The position numbers were made by a program, and so were the translations under genes. 64,000 nt of DNA from Membranipora membranacea (Eukaryota > Bryozoa > Gymnolaemata > Cheilostomatida > Membraniporidae). A model generated the notes under the pieces. It saw only the letters and a program-made list of their open reading frames with translations, ran no database searches and had not been told where the DNA came from. The stretch lies in the NCBI GenBank assembly GCA_914767715.1, contig OU612073.1:8120001-8184000 (forward strand), in the 5' to 3' direction. Below are positions 63,792 through 64,000 of this stretch, piece by piece; positions within the stretch are counted from its first letter, which is position 1, and each line of letters opens with the position of its first letter.

Positions 63792-63830
63792 CAGAGACTA
63801 TAGATAATCCATAGATATCTATAGTCTCTG
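63792..63830 (+). repeat. 15-bp hairpin in the GPCR 3' UTR
   Basis: CAGAGACTATAGATA (63792-63806) is the exact reverse complement of 63816-63830, with a 9-nt loop. It would form a stable stem in the mature mRNA if transcription continues past it. Confidence 0.7.
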
Positions 63831-63912
63831 ACAATACTACAAAGATGATAATTACCATTAGAGTATGTATAATAGTTTTATATCTTGTCATATTTTTTAT
63901 CTTTATTGTCAA

Positions 63913-63918
63913 AATAAA
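63913..63918 (+). terminator. Probable polyadenylation signal of the GPCR
   Basis: AATAAA lies about 470 nt after the stop codon. GT-rich sequence (gatgtggtgtgattt) lies about 40 nt downstream, as expected of a cleavage site. Confidence 0.55.
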
Positions 63919-64000
63919 TGGATAAAACTTTGATCTTTCATCCTTGTCCTGAATCCTCAGATGTGGTGTGATTTGTCAAGGCATTGTCATTTCAATTTGG

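Larger units (their letters stand above)
63443..64000 (+). other. 3' UTR of the GPCR and right edge
   Basis: The region is AT-rich and non-coding. It contains the hairpin at 63792-63830 and a candidate polyadenylation signal at 63913-63918. Confidence 0.55.

Overview
The window is nuclear DNA from an invertebrate animal. It is AT-rich, has spliceosomal introns of about 100 to 2,700 bases, and is full of small non-autonomous transposons and tRNA-derived SINEs. A secretin-family (class B1) GPCR that looks most like invertebrate PDF receptors suggests a bilaterian, perhaps a lophotrochozoan. I cannot name the species. There is no operon structure, CRISPR array, prophage or rRNA gene.

Four protein genes can be rebuilt exon by exon with consistent splice phases. 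(1) + strand, 532-2782, 5 exons, 225 aa: a secreted GM2 ganglioside activator-like lipid-binding protein. (2) - strand, 7677-4703, 2 exons, 560 aa: a cytochrome b5-fused front-end desaturase that resembles sphingolipid delta-8 desaturases. (3) - strand, 38293-13386, 34 exons, 1,796 aa: a complete BRWD/PHIP chromatin reader (8 WD repeats, Tudor-like module, two bromodomains). (4) + strand, 49109-63442, 13 exons, 587 aa: a class B1 GPCR with signal peptide, cysteine-rich N-terminus, hormone-receptor domain, seven membrane segments and a Ser/Thr-rich tail.

Layout: the GM2A-like gene and the desaturase converge across about 1.9 kb that holds a hAT-type MITE and a foldback element. About 5.7 kb without a recognisable gene (7.7-13.4 kb) precedes the 3' end of BRWD. 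BRWD fills 13.4-38.3 kb; its introns carry foldback MITEs, SINEs, a 24-bp minisatellite, a degenerate array and a 22-bp tandem repeat that duplicates a splice donor. From 38.3 to 49.1 kb there are mostly transposons and segmental duplications plus a few unplaced exon-like pieces. The GPCR fills the rest to the right edge.

The genes do not form one pathway. The first two both plausibly act on sphingolipids, but their adjacency may be chance. The most unusual signal is the 22-bp array at 33.9-34.2 kb, in which the true 5' splice site of BRWD exon 9 is followed by about 14 tandem copies of itself. No wholly new biological system is claimed.
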